This document shows, one piece after another, positions 44,005-53,058 of a stretch of 64,000 bases of DNA. The notes below the pieces were generated by a model. The model did no database searches. It was not told the origin of the DNA and saw only the letters and a list, made by a program, of their open reading frames with translations. Position numbers and translations under genes: made by a program. Position 1 is the stretch's first letter. Each line of letters starts with the position of its first letter. The stretch lies in assembly GCA_038199985.1 (NCBI GenBank), contig JBBPYK010000062.1, positions 1-64,000 on the forward strand. The letters run 5' to 3'. The DNA is from Arthrobacter_J sp038199985 (GTDB taxonomy: Bacteria > Actinomycetota > Actinomycetes > Actinomycetales > Micrococcaceae).

Positions 44005-44065
44005 ATCCACTATGCAGTAGATGCTCCTCTCAACATATGAGAACCGCACCTACTGCATAGTGGAT
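44005..44065. terminator. Bidirectional palindrome between convergent genes
   Basis: Perfect 16-base arms ATCCACTATGCAGTAG (44005-44020) and its complement (44050-44065), 29-base loop. It covers the stop codon of the EAL gene and follows the oligopeptidase stop, so it can end both transcripts as a large hairpin. Confidence 0.65.
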
Positions 44066-45195
44066 GCCGAGAGGGCAGTGATCAGCCGCTCCATCCGGGC
44101 GATGCCCACAAAGCGTCCGGCATTGTCTGTCACGAGCAAGGGCCCAAACCTGTGCGGTTGGTCCCGCGTCATGGACCGGGCGAGTGCTTCGCTGATGGAC
44201 GTGTCCACATTTACTTTCATGTCCTGACTCACGACACCCAACCGTGCAGCGTTTTCATCAAGGACAGCAACGGGCCGCTGACCGCCTTGGAGCAGGACCA
44301 CCAGTGACAGCTCCGGATTATCGATGAAGCACGACGCCGCATGCTCTACGCTCGTTGCCGTCGTCGTACTTTCCAGCAGGGCACGAACGGTGTCACCGTC
44401 GCTCGTCGGCTGACGCGAGGCCAATCGGTGAGCGAGGTCTACGTCAATGGATGCCCATGGCGGTCCGGGGCGCGCCAAGTAGTAGCCCTGGACCAGCGGA
44501 ACACCGAGTGCAACCAAGGCATCGAGTTCGCCTTCACGCTCTACTCCCTCGGCCAGAATCCAAGCATCAACCCGACTGGCAAAGGTGCCGAGCATCTCAA
44601 TGAGCGCGCGCTTGGTTTCATCACGATCCACATCCTGAATCAGATCCCTGTCCAGCTTGATCATGGATGGGCGCAGCGAGAGCAGGTGTCGCAGTCCTGC
44701 ATAGCCTGCCCCGGCGTCGTCAATGGCTATGAGCGCGCCGGCGGCTCGAAGTTGATTGAGGTCGGGCTCCAATTTCAGGTACGAATCGATGGGCGACTGT
44801 TCGGTGAGTTCGATGACGAGTCCGCTGAGGTCGCCTTGCTCGCGCCAAACGGAACGAACGTCTTCTGTAAAAAGAAGTTCCGGAGAAACGTTGACGGTGA
44901 GGAAGCAATTTGTCGGTAGTGAGCCCCGCTGCTTCAGCGCGGTCTGCAGAGCCATCGACTCCAGCTGGGCAGACTTTCCGCGCATCCGCGCAGCGGCAAA
45001 CCAGGCCTCGGGGTTCTTTTCCGAGTAGCCGGGGAAGCGAGCCAACGCCTCATAGCCGACAACAATTCCCTGCGCCGTGCTCACAATCGGCTGGTACGCC
45101 GCTTCTAGTCCCTCACCTCGGCAGGCGGTGGCAAGCTGCTCATTCCACTCGTCCGCGGTGCGTTTCTCAGCAGGTCCGCCGCCCACCTCAGGCAT
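44050..45195 (-). CDS. EAL-domain c-di-GMP phosphodiesterase
   Basis: Cytoplasmic protein of 381 residues. The EAL domain spans about 30-255 and keeps the catalytic signature: YEALARF (EAL), NVSPELL, IELTEQ, IDDAGAGYAGL (the DDFGTGY position), IKLDRDLI and LAEGVE, then QGYYLARP. The remaining 120 residues resemble a CBS-type sensor region (GPLLVTDNAGRFVGIARM). It most likely hydrolyses c-di-GMP; AGAGY in place of TGY is a mild change. Its ATG shares one base with the stop of the DUF1059 gene (TAATG). Confidence 0.85.
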   Translation of the reverse strand: MPEVGGGPAEKRTADEWNEQLATACRGEGLEAAYQPIVSTAQGIVVGYEALARFPGYSEKNPEAWFAAARMRGKSAQLESMALQTALKQRGSLPTNCFLTVNVSPELLFTEDVRSVWREQGDLSGLVIELTEQSPIDSYLKLEPDLNQLRAAGALIAIDDAGAGYAGLRHLLSLRPSMIKLDRDLIQDVDRDETKRALIEMLGTFASRVDAWILAEGVEREGELDALVALGVPLVQGYYLARPGPPWASIDVDLAHRLASRQPTSDGDTVRALLESTTTATSVEHAASCFIDNPELSLVVLLQGGQRPVAVLDENAARLGVVSQDMKVNVDTSISEALARSMTRDQPHRFGPLLVTDNAGRFVGIARMERLITALSASTMQ

Positions 45196-45371
45196 TAATT
45201 GACAGGGACGATGGCGCCACGGACCGACTGAACCAGGTGATCTGGGACCTCCGTGTAGCCGTGAACTGATGTCGCGTGAGCCGCGACAGCTGCCAGAACT
45301 TCATCTTCTGTGTTGCACACCCAGCGGGCTTCGCAACCAGGCACAACATCGCCGCAAGCAAACGATTTCAT
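45195..45371 (-). CDS. DUF1059 small protein coupled to EAL gene
   Basis: Translated by hand to 58 residues: begins MKSFACGDVVPGCEARW and ends VRGAIVPVN. The DUF1059 pattern is CGDVVPGC...CNTEDEVLAAVAAHA with a conserved His (HATSVHG), possibly metal-binding. The gene is upstream of and coupled to the EAL gene by a one-base stop/start overlap. Function unknown; such proteins sit near stress and signalling genes. Confidence 0.8.
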   Translation of the reverse strand: MKSFACGDVVPGCEARWVCNTEDEVLAAVAAHATSVHGYTEVPDHLVQSVRGAIVPVN

Positions 45372-45482
45372 GTGGTTCTCCTTGTGACGTTGGTAGGTAC
45401 CAGCTCTCCGGCACCGACTGACTACTTCTTGCTAACTATCGGCAGATGGGCCGAAAGCGTCAGGGCCATGAGCGGTTCCGAG

Positions 45483-45527
45483 TTGACAGGGCACCCACTG
45501 GGGGTATTACCTAATGAACATTCGGTA
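45483..45527 (+). promoter_or_regulatory. paaI promoter with possible PaaR half-site
   Basis: TTGACA (45483-45488) and TATTAC (45505-45510) are 16 bases apart. TGAACATTCGGTAAC follows directly (45514-45527) and matches the right half of the PaaR-type motif seen before paaZ (CGTTCGGTAA) with one change. Confidence 0.5.
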
Positions 45528-45547
45528 ACACGCGTGAGAGGCATCAC

Positions 45548-45994
45548 ATGACGAACACCAGCGTCGACAACGGCGTTCACCAGCCCGGCGTAACAGGGCT
45601 CGATCACGCAATTCTTAGAGACGATCATGCTTCCAAGTGGATGGGTATTGACGTCGTTGCACTGGGTGAGGGCACCGCCACTATTTGCATGACGTTGCGG
45701 CAAGAAATGCTCAACGGATTTGGAATTGCCCACGGGGGGATGATTTTCGCGTTCGCGGACAGCGCGTTCGCCCTGGCGTGCAATCCAGCCGACGGTTCAG
45801 CCGACACCATCACGGTAGCGTCGGGTGTTGACATCAACTTCCTCTCCCCCGCTAGCCCCGGCCAGCTACTCACCGCCGTCGCCACGCGGCGACAGCAACA
45901 GGGCCGCAGCGGAATCTATGACATCCAGATCACCGCCGACGACACCGTCGTTGCCGAATTCCGTGGCCGCAGCCGCACCATCCCCAAGAAGTAA
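45548..45994 (+). CDS. paaI: Hydroxyphenylacetyl-CoA thioesterase
   Basis: Hot-dog-fold thioesterase of 148 residues that frees CoA from stalled phenylacetate pathway intermediates. The signature GFGIAHGGMIFAFADSAFAL near residue 62 carries the HGG segment and the catalytic Asp; DINFLSPA follows. First gene of paaI-paaK-paaR, with paaK starting 13 bases after its stop. Confidence 0.9.
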   Translation: MTNTSVDNGVHQPGVTGLDHAILRDDHASKWMGIDVVALGEGTATICMTLRQEMLNGFGIAHGGMIFAFADSAFALACNPADGSADTITVASGVDINFLSPASPGQLLTAVATRRQQQGRSGIYDIQITADDTVVAEFRGRSRTIPKK

Positions 45995-46007
45995 AAGAGG
46001 CTTTCCC

Positions 46008-47330
46008 TTGACAGAGAATACTCGCGTAGAACTCGACAATCCGCTCGATGCCGAAGAAACCATGAGTCGGGACAAACTGGAAGCACTTCAGCTACAGCGC
46101 CTTCAGCACACAATGCAGTACGCCTATGATCGCGTGCCCATGTACACGAAGAAATTCGACGATGCCGGGGTCAAGCCCAGTGACCTCGAAACCCTCGAGG
46201 ACCTCCAGAAGTTCCCGTACACCACCAAAGAAGACCTACGGCAGAACTACCCCTTCGGAATGTTCGCAGTACCGCAGCACGAAATCTCCCGAATTCACGC
46301 GTCGTCTGGCACCACGGGAAGGCCAACCGTCGTCGGCTATACCAAGGGCGACCTGGAGAACTGGGCCACCATGGGTGCCCGCTCACTTCGTGCATCCGGG
46401 GTGAAGCCGGGCTGGAAGGTTCACAACGCGTACGGCTACGGGCTGTTCACCGGAGGCCTGGGAGCTCATTCTGCCGCTGAGAAACTTGGCTGCACCGTCA
46501 TTCCCATGTCCGGCGGTCAAACGCAGAAGCAGCTCCAGCTGATCCAGGACTTCGAGCCGGACGCCATCCTCTGTACCCCCACGTACTTACTGACAATCAT
46601 GGATGCCATGGTGCAGGCCGGTATCGACCCGCGCGGAACGTCCCTCAAGGTAGCGGTGCTCGGAGCCGAGCCATGGACCGAAGAGATGCGCCATGAGCTT
46701 GAAATCGGCATGAACATTGATGCCTGCGATATCTACGGCCTCTCCGAAGTCATGGGCCCGGGTGTTGCCGGTGAATGTGTTGACTCCAAAGATGGCTGCA
46801 CCATCTGGGAGGACCACTTCCGCCCGGAGATCATCGACCCCGTAACGGACGACGTATTGCCCGACGGCCAACACGGTGAGTTGGTGTTCACCTCGCTGAC
46901 CAAAGAAGCGATGCCGATCATCCGCTACCGCACCCGTGACCTGACGCGGCTGCTGCCAGGCACAACGCGTCCAAGTATGCGCCGGATGGGCCGTATCAGT
47001 GGACGCAGCGATGACATGATCATCCTTCGTGGCGTCAATCTGTTCCCCACTCAAATCGAAGAGATCGCACTCCGCGTTCCAGGGCTCAGCCCACACTTTC
47101 AGTTGGAACTGACCCGGCCTCACCGGATGGACGAGCTAGCCGTGCGCATTGAACGCCGTGAAGAGGCTACGGCCGACGACGTCGCTTCCGCAGGGACCGA
47201 ACTGGCCCGGCTCATCAAGATCCACATTGGCTCCAGCTGCCGGATCGACGTCGTCGAACCCGGAACTCTAGAGCGTTCCAACGGAAAGCTGAAGCGGATC
47301 TACGATCTCCGGGACAAGCCGTCGGTATAG
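46008..47330 (+). CDS. paaK: Phenylacetate-CoA ligase
   Basis: AMP-forming ligase of 440 residues that activates phenylacetate, the entry step of the pathway. The P-loop is HASSGTTGRPTVVGYT, then AYGYGLFTGGLGAH, YGLSEVMGPGV and the C-terminal hinge GRSDDMIILRGVNLFPTQIEE, with the catalytic Lys in RSNGKLKRIYD. It starts with TTG (46008), seven bases after AAAGAGG; the open frame further upstream overlaps paaI and is not coding. Confidence 0.93.
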   Translation: MTENTRVELDNPLDAEETMSRDKLEALQLQRLQHTMQYAYDRVPMYTKKFDDAGVKPSDLETLEDLQKFPYTTKEDLRQNYPFGMFAVPQHEISRIHASSGTTGRPTVVGYTKGDLENWATMGARSLRASGVKPGWKVHNAYGYGLFTGGLGAHSAAEKLGCTVIPMSGGQTQKQLQLIQDFEPDAILCTPTYLLTIMDAMVQAGIDPRGTSLKVAVLGAEPWTEEMRHELEIGMNIDACDIYGLSEVMGPGVAGECVDSKDGCTIWEDHFRPEIIDPVTDDVLPDGQHGELVFTSLTKEAMPIIRYRTRDLTRLLPGTTRPSMRRMGRISGRSDDMIILRGVNLFPTQIEEIALRVPGLSPHFQLELTRPHRMDELAVRIERREEATADDVASAGTELARLIKIHIGSSCRIDVVEPGTLERSNGKLKRIYDLRDKPSV

Positions 47331-47339
47331 GCGCAAAAA

Positions 47340-47356
47340 CAGACCGAACGTTCGTG
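47340..47356. promoter_or_regulatory. PaaR-type operator before paaR
   Basis: GACCGaaCGTTCG lies between the paaK stop and the paaR start, only a few bases from the start codon. It matches the sites before paaA and paaZ and suggests autoregulation. Confidence 0.6.
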
Positions 47357-47361
47357 CGAAA

Positions 47362-47988
47362 ATGGCTGACATGGTTCATGAAGTGAATACCTCCGTTGCG
47401 GCAGGACGCCGCGGCCGCCCTGGCTATGATCAGCAGAGCGTGCTCAACGTTGCTGTGGAAGTGTTCAACCGCCATGGCTATGAAGCAACGTCGATGGGTA
47501 TTCTTGCGGACACGCTCGGCATCAGCAAGTCCGCCATTTACCATCATGTGCCCTCCAAGGGAGACCTGCTGCGGCTGGCTCTGGACCATGCGCTCGGTGG
47601 GCTCGAAGCTGTCATCACTGACGCAAAAGCAACGTCCGGCCCGGCGGACGCCAGACTTGAGTTCGTTCTCAGGAACACGATTGCAGTCCTTGTAGAACGG
47701 CTCCCGTACGTGACCCTGTTGCTGCGCTTGCGTGGCAACACGGAAGTTGAGCGGGAGGCGCTGAAGCGCCGTCGAGACTTTGACCATCAGGTGGCGGAGC
47801 TGGTGCAGCTGGCCAGGGACGAAGGGCGGCTTCGGCGCGACGTGGACCCGAGAACCACCACGAGGCTGTTGTTCGGCACCATCAACTCCATCGTCGAGTG
47901 GTACAAACCCGGTGGCGCGCTCACACCGGACATGCTGGCGGACAACGTCATCACTATCCTGTTCGACGGGTTGCACGGCGAGGAATAG
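47362..47988 (+). CDS. paaR: TetR-family regulator of phenylacetate genes
   Basis: Repressor of 208 residues. The helix-turn-helix is AVEVFNRHGYEATSMGILADTLGISKSAIYHHVPSKGDLL (about 31-70), which opens a TetR_N domain; the rest is the ligand-binding helical domain. In actinobacteria and beta-proteobacteria PaaR-type TetR proteins respond to phenylacetyl-CoA. It follows paaK by 31 bases, and matching operator-like sites lie before its own gene, paaA and paaZ. Confidence 0.85.
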   Translation: MADMVHEVNTSVAAGRRGRPGYDQQSVLNVAVEVFNRHGYEATSMGILADTLGISKSAIYHHVPSKGDLLRLALDHALGGLEAVITDAKATSGPADARLEFVLRNTIAVLVERLPYVTLLLRLRGNTEVEREALKRRRDFDHQVAELVQLARDEGRLRRDVDPRTTTRLLFGTINSIVEWYKPGGALTPDMLADNVITILFDGLHGEE

Positions 47989-48004
47989 CACTCAGTAGAC
48001 ATGT

Positions 48005-48048
48005 CAGAAGCGGATCCCTCAGCGTAATAGCTGTGGGATCCGCTTCTG
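48005..48048. terminator. Bidirectional palindrome between paaR and formamidase genes
   Basis: Perfect 14-base arms CAGAAGCGGATCCC (48005-48018) and complement (48035-48048) with a 16-base loop, lying between two convergent stops. A strong hairpin in both directions; no long T-run. Confidence 0.7.
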
Positions 48049-48061
48049 GATCAGGCTGCTC

Positions 48062-48988
48062 CTATTTGCGCAGAACGCTCTTGGGTAGGTGATGCGTGGT
48101 AACAGCCCCGATGGGCGTCATCGGATGCAGCGGATCGGGCTCGGACGAGCCGGTGGGCCCACCCAGCCGCGAGTGAGCAACCGCGCTCATCACCGCATAT
48201 GCATCCCCGGCCTCCCATCCATGCTCACCGGTTAGGAAGTCGAACATGTCCTCGTACCCGCGCTTGATGCTCTCCTGAACGGGGTCGCCGAGGCCAACAA
48301 AGACCCATTCGTCCTCGAGCTCGACCCGAGGTGCTCGCAGCGACATGGATTTCACGACGTCCACCGAAACCACTGCGGTCCCTTCCGCCTCGATGGCCAC
48401 GAACGAGGACTCTCCCTCGGCCATTATGGCGTGGATATCACCAATAGATAGATAGGCCCCTTCGACCTCGACGGGCAAATATACGGTGGCGCCGGGGCGG
48501 CACTCCGTGAGATCCATGTTCCCGCCCTGGCCAGTGGTCGGCATGATGGTTGAGTTGTTGCCTTCGGCTGGAGCGGTGCCGATGCAGCCGATCATCGGGC
48601 GGGGTTCTAAGGCGTGCTGGTCCGTCACATGCACACCTGACCCGTCGATGGGCACACGCCGCGCGAAAACGCCGTCCGTCATGCGATCCTGCAACGCTCC
48701 CGAACCTGGAAGACTCACCGACCAGCCGCAATCGATCAAGCGGATCTCGTGAATCGTAACTGCCAATGCATCCCCAGGTTCTGCACCCTCGACGTAGACC
48801 GGCCCCGTCACCGGGTTGATACCCACGGTTAGCTGATTCATGTCGCCATGTTGGTGGAGCTGACGGTATACCTCGTCACTGGTTTCGAAGCCTATGAGCT
48901 CTCCCGTACCGGGCTCGATCCGCAGCACCGGTTCCTCGTCGGCGACGAACCCAAACTTGCCATGACTCTTATCCAGAAAATGTTCCAT
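48062..48988 (-). CDS. Acetamidase/formamidase
   Basis: FmdA/AmdA-family amidase of 308 residues that hydrolyses formamide, acetamide or similar short amides to ammonia and the acid. Family stretches include NPVTGPVYVEGAEPGDALAV, MIGCIGTAP, then GNMDLTECRPGATVYLPVEV and GDIHAIMAEGE. It lies two bases downstream of an APC permease gene, so the permease probably imports the nitrogen source used here. Confidence 0.9.
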   Translation of the reverse strand: MEHFLDKSHGKFGFVADEEPVLRIEPGTGELIGFETSDEVYRQLHQHGDMNQLTVGINPVTGPVYVEGAEPGDALAVTIHEIRLIDCGWSVSLPGSGALQDRMTDGVFARRVPIDGSGVHVTDQHALEPRPMIGCIGTAPAEGNNSTIMPTTGQGGNMDLTECRPGATVYLPVEVEGAYLSIGDIHAIMAEGESSFVAIEAEGTAVVSVDVVKSMSLRAPRVELEDEWVFVGLGDPVQESIKRGYEDMFDFLTGEHGWEAGDAYAVMSAVAHSRLGGPTGSSEPDPLHPMTPIGAVTTHHLPKSVLRK

Positions 48989-48990
48989 AT

Positions 48991-50427
48991 TTAGAGACCT
49001 CCTCTCTGACCTGCGGCAGGGACTTCCTCTGCCTCCAGGTCTCCCTCTCCTGACAGATCTGTCTTACGTCCACTCACGCGATAGTAGGCGAAGACAAGGG
49101 CTCCGACGACGAGCCAGACGATGCCACCGACCTTTGCTTCGATATTCGCGTTCCACAGCACATAGCCGAGAATCAGGAACCCAATGGCCGGCACCACGAG
49201 GTGCAACAGGTAGTTCTTGGATTTCATTTTGCCCAAGAAGTAGACCATGACTGAAACATGAAGCAACATAAATCCGAACAGGGCACCAAAGTTGACGAGG
49301 GAGGAAATCAGGTCGATCTGACCCACGAAGAACAGCACTAGGACCGCTGATAGGACTGAAACCAGGATGATGGCGTTCTGAGGAACGCGGCGGTGGTTCA
49401 GCGTGTGCAGGAATCCAGGCAACTGCCCGTCACGACTCATGGAGTAGAGGAGGCGTGAAGTTGCAGCCTGGGCAGCCATGGCGTTAGCTATACCAATCGC
49501 CAGAACGTTGACTACGAAGAAGGCATTCATCCACCCGGTGCTGGATGCGGCCTCAACGATCGTGAAGAAGGCGTTGCCCTCAACCTCGGGATCGAAGGAC
49601 TCTCGTCCGCCTGCCAAGGAACTCGCTAGCCATGTTTGGATGATGAACAGGACGGCGACAATGCACAGCGCCAGAACCATGGCCCGGCCCGTGGCTTTTC
49701 GGCCTCCGGATGCTTCTTCCGAAAGGGTGGCGATACCGTCGAATCCAAGGAAGCTGAGAACAGCGATTGATAGTGCCGCCGCGAGGAGCGGACCCGAGAC
49801 CAGACTGGCGTCCCAAATTGGATTGGTGGTAAACACGGCATCGGGGATCGTTTCGTTATTCAGCGCCCTGACGGCAATGACGATGAAAATGGCCACAAAG
49901 ACCAACTCCATGGTCAGGAACAACCGGTTGATCAGCTTCATGGAGCTGACCCCCATCAAGTTGATGAACATGTTGATGGCTACGAAGATCAATGCCCACA
50001 GCCAGCGTGGGGAGTCAGGGAAGAGCCCGACCATGGATTCCGCCGCGAAGACGTACAACAGCGTTGGAACCAAAAGGTAGTCAAGAAGGATCGCCCAGCC
50101 TGCAAAAAAGCCCACGTTGGGGTGGATCCCCCGGCCAACGTAGGAGAATACGGAGCCGGCCAGTGGAATCTTTTTGGCCATCTGCTGGTAAGCCAACGCA
50201 GTGAAGATCATGGCGATCAAGCCAATGAGGTAAACCAGTGGCACCATGCCGCCAGCTGCGTTGTAAACGACCCCAAAGATTGCCCAAGGCGCAATGGGCA
50301 CCATAAAAATGAGCCCATAGATCAACAGGTCAGTGGTGGAGAGGGAACGTTTTAGTTCCTGTTTGTAGCCGTACGCCTCCAGCTGCTGCTGAGGAGTCAG
50401 CTCCGCGGATTCTCGTGATGACGACAT
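48991..50427 (-). CDS. APC-family amino acid/amine permease
   Basis: Membrane transporter of 478 residues with 12 segments. The APC pattern is seen in the first helices (MVPIAPWAIFGVVYNAAGGMV) and in the conserved block SFLGFDGIATLSEEASGGRK. It precedes the formamidase gene with two bases between stop and start and is followed upstream by an alpha/beta hydrolase on the same strand. Substrate unknown, probably an amino acid, amide or amine. Confidence 0.88.
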   Translation of the reverse strand: MSSSRESAELTPQQQLEAYGYKQELKRSLSTTDLLIYGLIFMVPIAPWAIFGVVYNAAGGMVPLVYLIGLIAMIFTALAYQQMAKKIPLAGSVFSYVGRGIHPNVGFFAGWAILLDYLLVPTLLYVFAAESMVGLFPDSPRWLWALIFVAINMFINLMGVSSMKLINRLFLTMELVFVAIFIVIAVRALNNETIPDAVFTTNPIWDASLVSGPLLAAALSIAVLSFLGFDGIATLSEEASGGRKATGRAMVLALCIVAVLFIIQTWLASSLAGGRESFDPEVEGNAFFTIVEAASSTGWMNAFFVVNVLAIGIANAMAAQAATSRLLYSMSRDGQLPGFLHTLNHRRVPQNAIILVSVLSAVLVLFFVGQIDLISSLVNFGALFGFMLLHVSVMVYFLGKMKSKNYLLHLVVPAIGFLILGYVLWNANIEAKVGGIVWLVVGALVFAYYRVSGRKTDLSGEGDLEAEEVPAAGQRGGL

Positions 50428-50491
50428 TTAATGCGGGCTCACTTTCTGTGGGATGTGGATGAAGTGGATGAAGGTGAAAAGAATGTGGCTG

Positions 50492-51391
50492 CTAGCTGTC
50501 GTGCGCCGCTAGAAAGTCAGCTATGACTGCACGGAAACCCTCAGGATGCTCCAGGTTGACGCAATGGCTTGCTCCCGGGAAGATATGTGTTTGCGCATCA
50601 CGAATCTTGTCCACGAAGGGCTGCCAGGTCAGAGGCGTGGCTTCGTCGTACTCGCCAGCGAACACCAGGGTTGGCGCCTCAACAGCATGGAGTCGGTCGA
50701 TGATGTTCCAGTGGCGCAGGGTCCCAATGACGTGGAACTCATTCGGCCCATTCATGGTGTGGTAGACCGTTGGCTCGGCGACCATTTGTCCTTCACTTTC
50801 CCGGAAGTCCTGGGGTGTGGGGTCGAGGCGGCAAACATGGCGGCGGTAAAACACCTCGGCGGCTGCCAGATATGCGGGGTCATCGACAGTCCCAGCTTCC
50901 TCATGATCGGTCAGGGTTCGTTGCACATCCTCCGGTAGTTCCGACCGCAGCTCTTTGGCCGCCTGGCTCCAGAGCTCCATCGAGGCTGGCGAGTTGCAGA
51001 TCGCCAAGCTTCGAAGACCCTTCGGCCTGCGGACTGCTATTTCGGCCGCGAGCATTCCACCCCAAGATTGCCCCAAGAGGTGATACTCGGTTAGCCCCAG
51101 GTGCTCCACGAGATTCGTGAACTCGTCGACGAACAGTTGTGGCGTCCAGAAATCGGCAGGTTGGTCAGGTAAGTGCGTGCTATTGCCGCAACCCAGTTGG
51201 TCATAGTGGATGACCGTGCGCCCGGTAGCAGCAAGTTCGGCAATGTTGCGCACGTAGTTGTGAGCCATGCCCGGTCCACCATGCAGGACGATTAGTGGCA
51301 GAGCGCCGTCCGAGGACACCTCGGGGGTTGTCGTGCGGATCCAGGTTTCGTAGCCGCGAAAAGGAATCGTTCGCGCTGTAACCTGTGACAT
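50492..51391 (-). CDS. Proline iminopeptidase-like alpha/beta hydrolase
   Basis: Peptidase S33-family enzyme of 299 residues. The oxyanion region is LHGGPGMAHNYV, the nucleophile Ser lies in LGQSWGGMLAAE (about residue 108), and the later Asp and His are in EYDEATPL and ASHCVNLEHPEG. It probably releases an N-terminal amino acid or cleaves an amide. First gene of the permease-formamidase group; a FCD/GntR regulator is divergent. Confidence 0.85.
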   Translation of the reverse strand: MSQVTARTIPFRGYETWIRTTTPEVSSDGALPLIVLHGGPGMAHNYVRNIAELAATGRTVIHYDQLGCGNSTHLPDQPADFWTPQLFVDEFTNLVEHLGLTEYHLLGQSWGGMLAAEIAVRRPKGLRSLAICNSPASMELWSQAAKELRSELPEDVQRTLTDHEEAGTVDDPAYLAAAEVFYRRHVCRLDPTPQDFRESEGQMVAEPTVYHTMNGPNEFHVIGTLRHWNIIDRLHAVEAPTLVFAGEYDEATPLTWQPFVDKIRDAQTHIFPGASHCVNLEHPEGFRAVIADFLAAHDS

Positions 51392-51449
51392 GACTAGTCC
51401 TTCGTTCGAGAGTGATGAAGGTCATAAAAACCTACAGAAAATAGAGTGG

Positions 51450-51490
51450 ACCATAAATGGTTCTATTACAAGACCTTTACGTAATAAAGG
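51450..51490. promoter_or_regulatory. Candidate GntR operators in divergent region
   Basis: Two inverted repeats between the iminopeptidase and GntR genes: ACCAT-AA-ATGGT (51450-51461) and CCTTTA-CGTAA-TAAAGG (51474-51490). Either could bind the divergent FadR/GntR regulator. Confidence 0.45.
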
Positions 51491-51504
51491 GTATTTAGGA
51501 AATT

Positions 51505-52284
51505 ATGCAAGCAGATCCAACGCCTGAATTTCCGACGACGCCTTCTGGTTCGTCAGGCCTTAAGGCACCCTTAAAAAATCGCCACAGCATCGTCGATGAC
51601 GTCACGGACCGACTGATCACCGCCATAGCAGTCGGTGAATACCTCCCCGGACGCCGATTACCTGCTGAGCGCGACCTTGCCGCTTCATTGCAGGTTGGGA
51701 GGGTGACGGTCCGAGCAGCGTTGGCACGCCTAGTCGAAAACGGCCTGCTCGAGACAGTTCGAGGTCGTGGTGGCGGATCTTTTGTTAGAGAACAGTGGTC
51801 AACCACCTCTGGGGAGTCCGTACATAGGACGCTCACGGCACGTTGGGAAGAGCTGGTTGATACGCTCGAGGCGGTTCGACTGTTTCACGGCACCATTGCG
51901 CGCGCCGCAGCAGAAAACCGCACCGCTGCAGACGTTGATGCCTTGCGCTACTGCTTGGAGGACTATCGACACGCACCTAGCGGAAACGACTCCCAAAAAG
52001 CAGACGAAAGACTCCACCTCGCCATCGGACAAGCGGCGCACAACAAGACTCTGCGAACAGTGCTCCTGCAACTAGAATCTTCCATCAGTCTGGCCGCGCC
52101 CGCACATCTGTGGGGCATGCCCGAAGGAATGCGCGCCATGGAGTTGCGGGCTCTCGCCGATCATGAACTCCTTGTCGACGCCATCTGCAACCAAGACCCG
52201 AGCGCCGCTGCAGAGATTGGGGCGGAACACGCGCGCATCGATTTGGAGCTATTCCAGGAAGCGATGCAGCGCACTCTCGTCTAG
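51505..52284 (+). CDS. GntR-family (FCD/FadR) regulator
   Basis: Repressor of 259 residues. The GntR DNA-binding domain is at about 25-90 (IAVGEYLPGRRLPAERDLAASLQVGRVTVRAALARLVENGLL) and the helical FCD effector domain fills about 110-245. FCD-type GntR proteins sense small acids or amino acids. Divergent position suggests control of the permease-amidase-peptidase group. Confidence 0.85.
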   Translation: MQADPTPEFPTTPSGSSGLKAPLKNRHSIVDDVTDRLITAIAVGEYLPGRRLPAERDLAASLQVGRVTVRAALARLVENGLLETVRGRGGGSFVREQWSTTSGESVHRTLTARWEELVDTLEAVRLFHGTIARAAAENRTAADVDALRYCLEDYRHAPSGNDSQKADERLHLAIGQAAHNKTLRTVLLQLESSISLAAPAHLWGMPEGMRAMELRALADHELLVDAICNQDPSAAAEIGAEHARIDLELFQEAMQRTLV

Positions 52285-52308
52285 GTCAATCCCCTGTTGG
52301 TGCTTGGG

Positions 52309-52839
52309 TCACTGATCAGTGGTCGTACCGCCGATGGGCGCGCCTCGGTTGAGCCGGATGGGGCCACGAGCGCTAGCAGCGTCGACTGGGATGCCCTTCT
52401 GGGTTGCGACGATCTCGCCGCGGCTCGCCATTTCGGAGGCCACACGACGGACGTTACTCATGTCCTCACGCCACGCATCGCCGTCGCCGTCGCCGTCGCC
52501 TCCCACGATTCGGGCGACGTCACTTGGACAGATTGAGGAATGGCTGCGCTTACGTAAAAGCGTTCGGATGGTTGCAGAAATTCTCTCGTCAAAGGCCGTT
52601 GGCTCTCGAGCCTCCCACCATGGTTGGCCCCGCTCGCCCAGCGCAATCTTTGCATCGTTAACACGTGTTCGAGCGTCGCTTTCACTGGCCTTGACGGCCC
52701 GTCGGGCGGCCATCAGTTCATCAACGAGTTCCTGACGAAGTTTCGGTGGGATCGAGGGATCGCTAGCCCTCCACTTCCTGCCGTCAATGACGAGGTGGTG
52801 CCCGTCTGATGTGAGGTCCGGTGACTTGTCGGTTGGCAC
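52309..52839 (-). CDS. DUF3253 protein
   Basis: Cytoplasmic protein of 176 residues. The C-terminal DUF3253 domain has RKRSHSSICPSDVARIVGG, WREDMSNVRRVA and the closing RGPIRL. The N-terminal part (VIDGRKWRASDPSIPPKLRQELVDEL) is shared by many actinobacterial members. A Gly-Asp repeat (GDGDGDGD) encoded by a GTC/GCC triplet run sits in its middle. Function unknown. It is convergent with the GntR gene. Confidence 0.8.
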   Translation of the reverse strand: MPTDKSPDLTSDGHHLVIDGRKWRASDPSIPPKLRQELVDELMAARRAVKASESDARTRVNDAKIALGERGQPWWEAREPTAFDERISATIRTLLRKRSHSSICPSDVARIVGGDGDGDGDAWREDMSNVRRVASEMASRGEIVATQKGIPVDAASARGPIRLNRGAPIGGTTTDQ

Positions 52840-53058
52840 GATCGGGCTCTCCCCTGCTGGCTTAGATCCGCAATCAGGCCGTCGTCGCCATCTGCGGCTC
52901 TCGATCAGTTCGCTCGGTTCCTTGAACTATAGTCGTCGGCCAAGTGAACGGTTGTTGAACAGGTAGTGTATCGGCACTAGAATTCTCTAAGCCCGAGACC
53001 GGGTGTATGTCAAGGGTGTTCGGCGGACAGGCGAGCATTGGGAATGCGAGGTGTTGCT

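Noticed and set aside
45825..46007. N-terminal extension of the paaK frame
   Set aside because: It lies inside paaI in another frame; TTG 46008 with AAAGAGG seven bases away gives a normal PaaK length.
52310..52321. CACTGATCAGTG palindrome
   Set aside because: Only 12 bases, overlaps a stop codon between convergent genes, no further support for an operator or terminator.
52478..52502. Short GTC/GCC triplet run
   Set aside because: It is a coding microsatellite (Gly-Asp repeat) within the DUF3253 gene and not a separate element.
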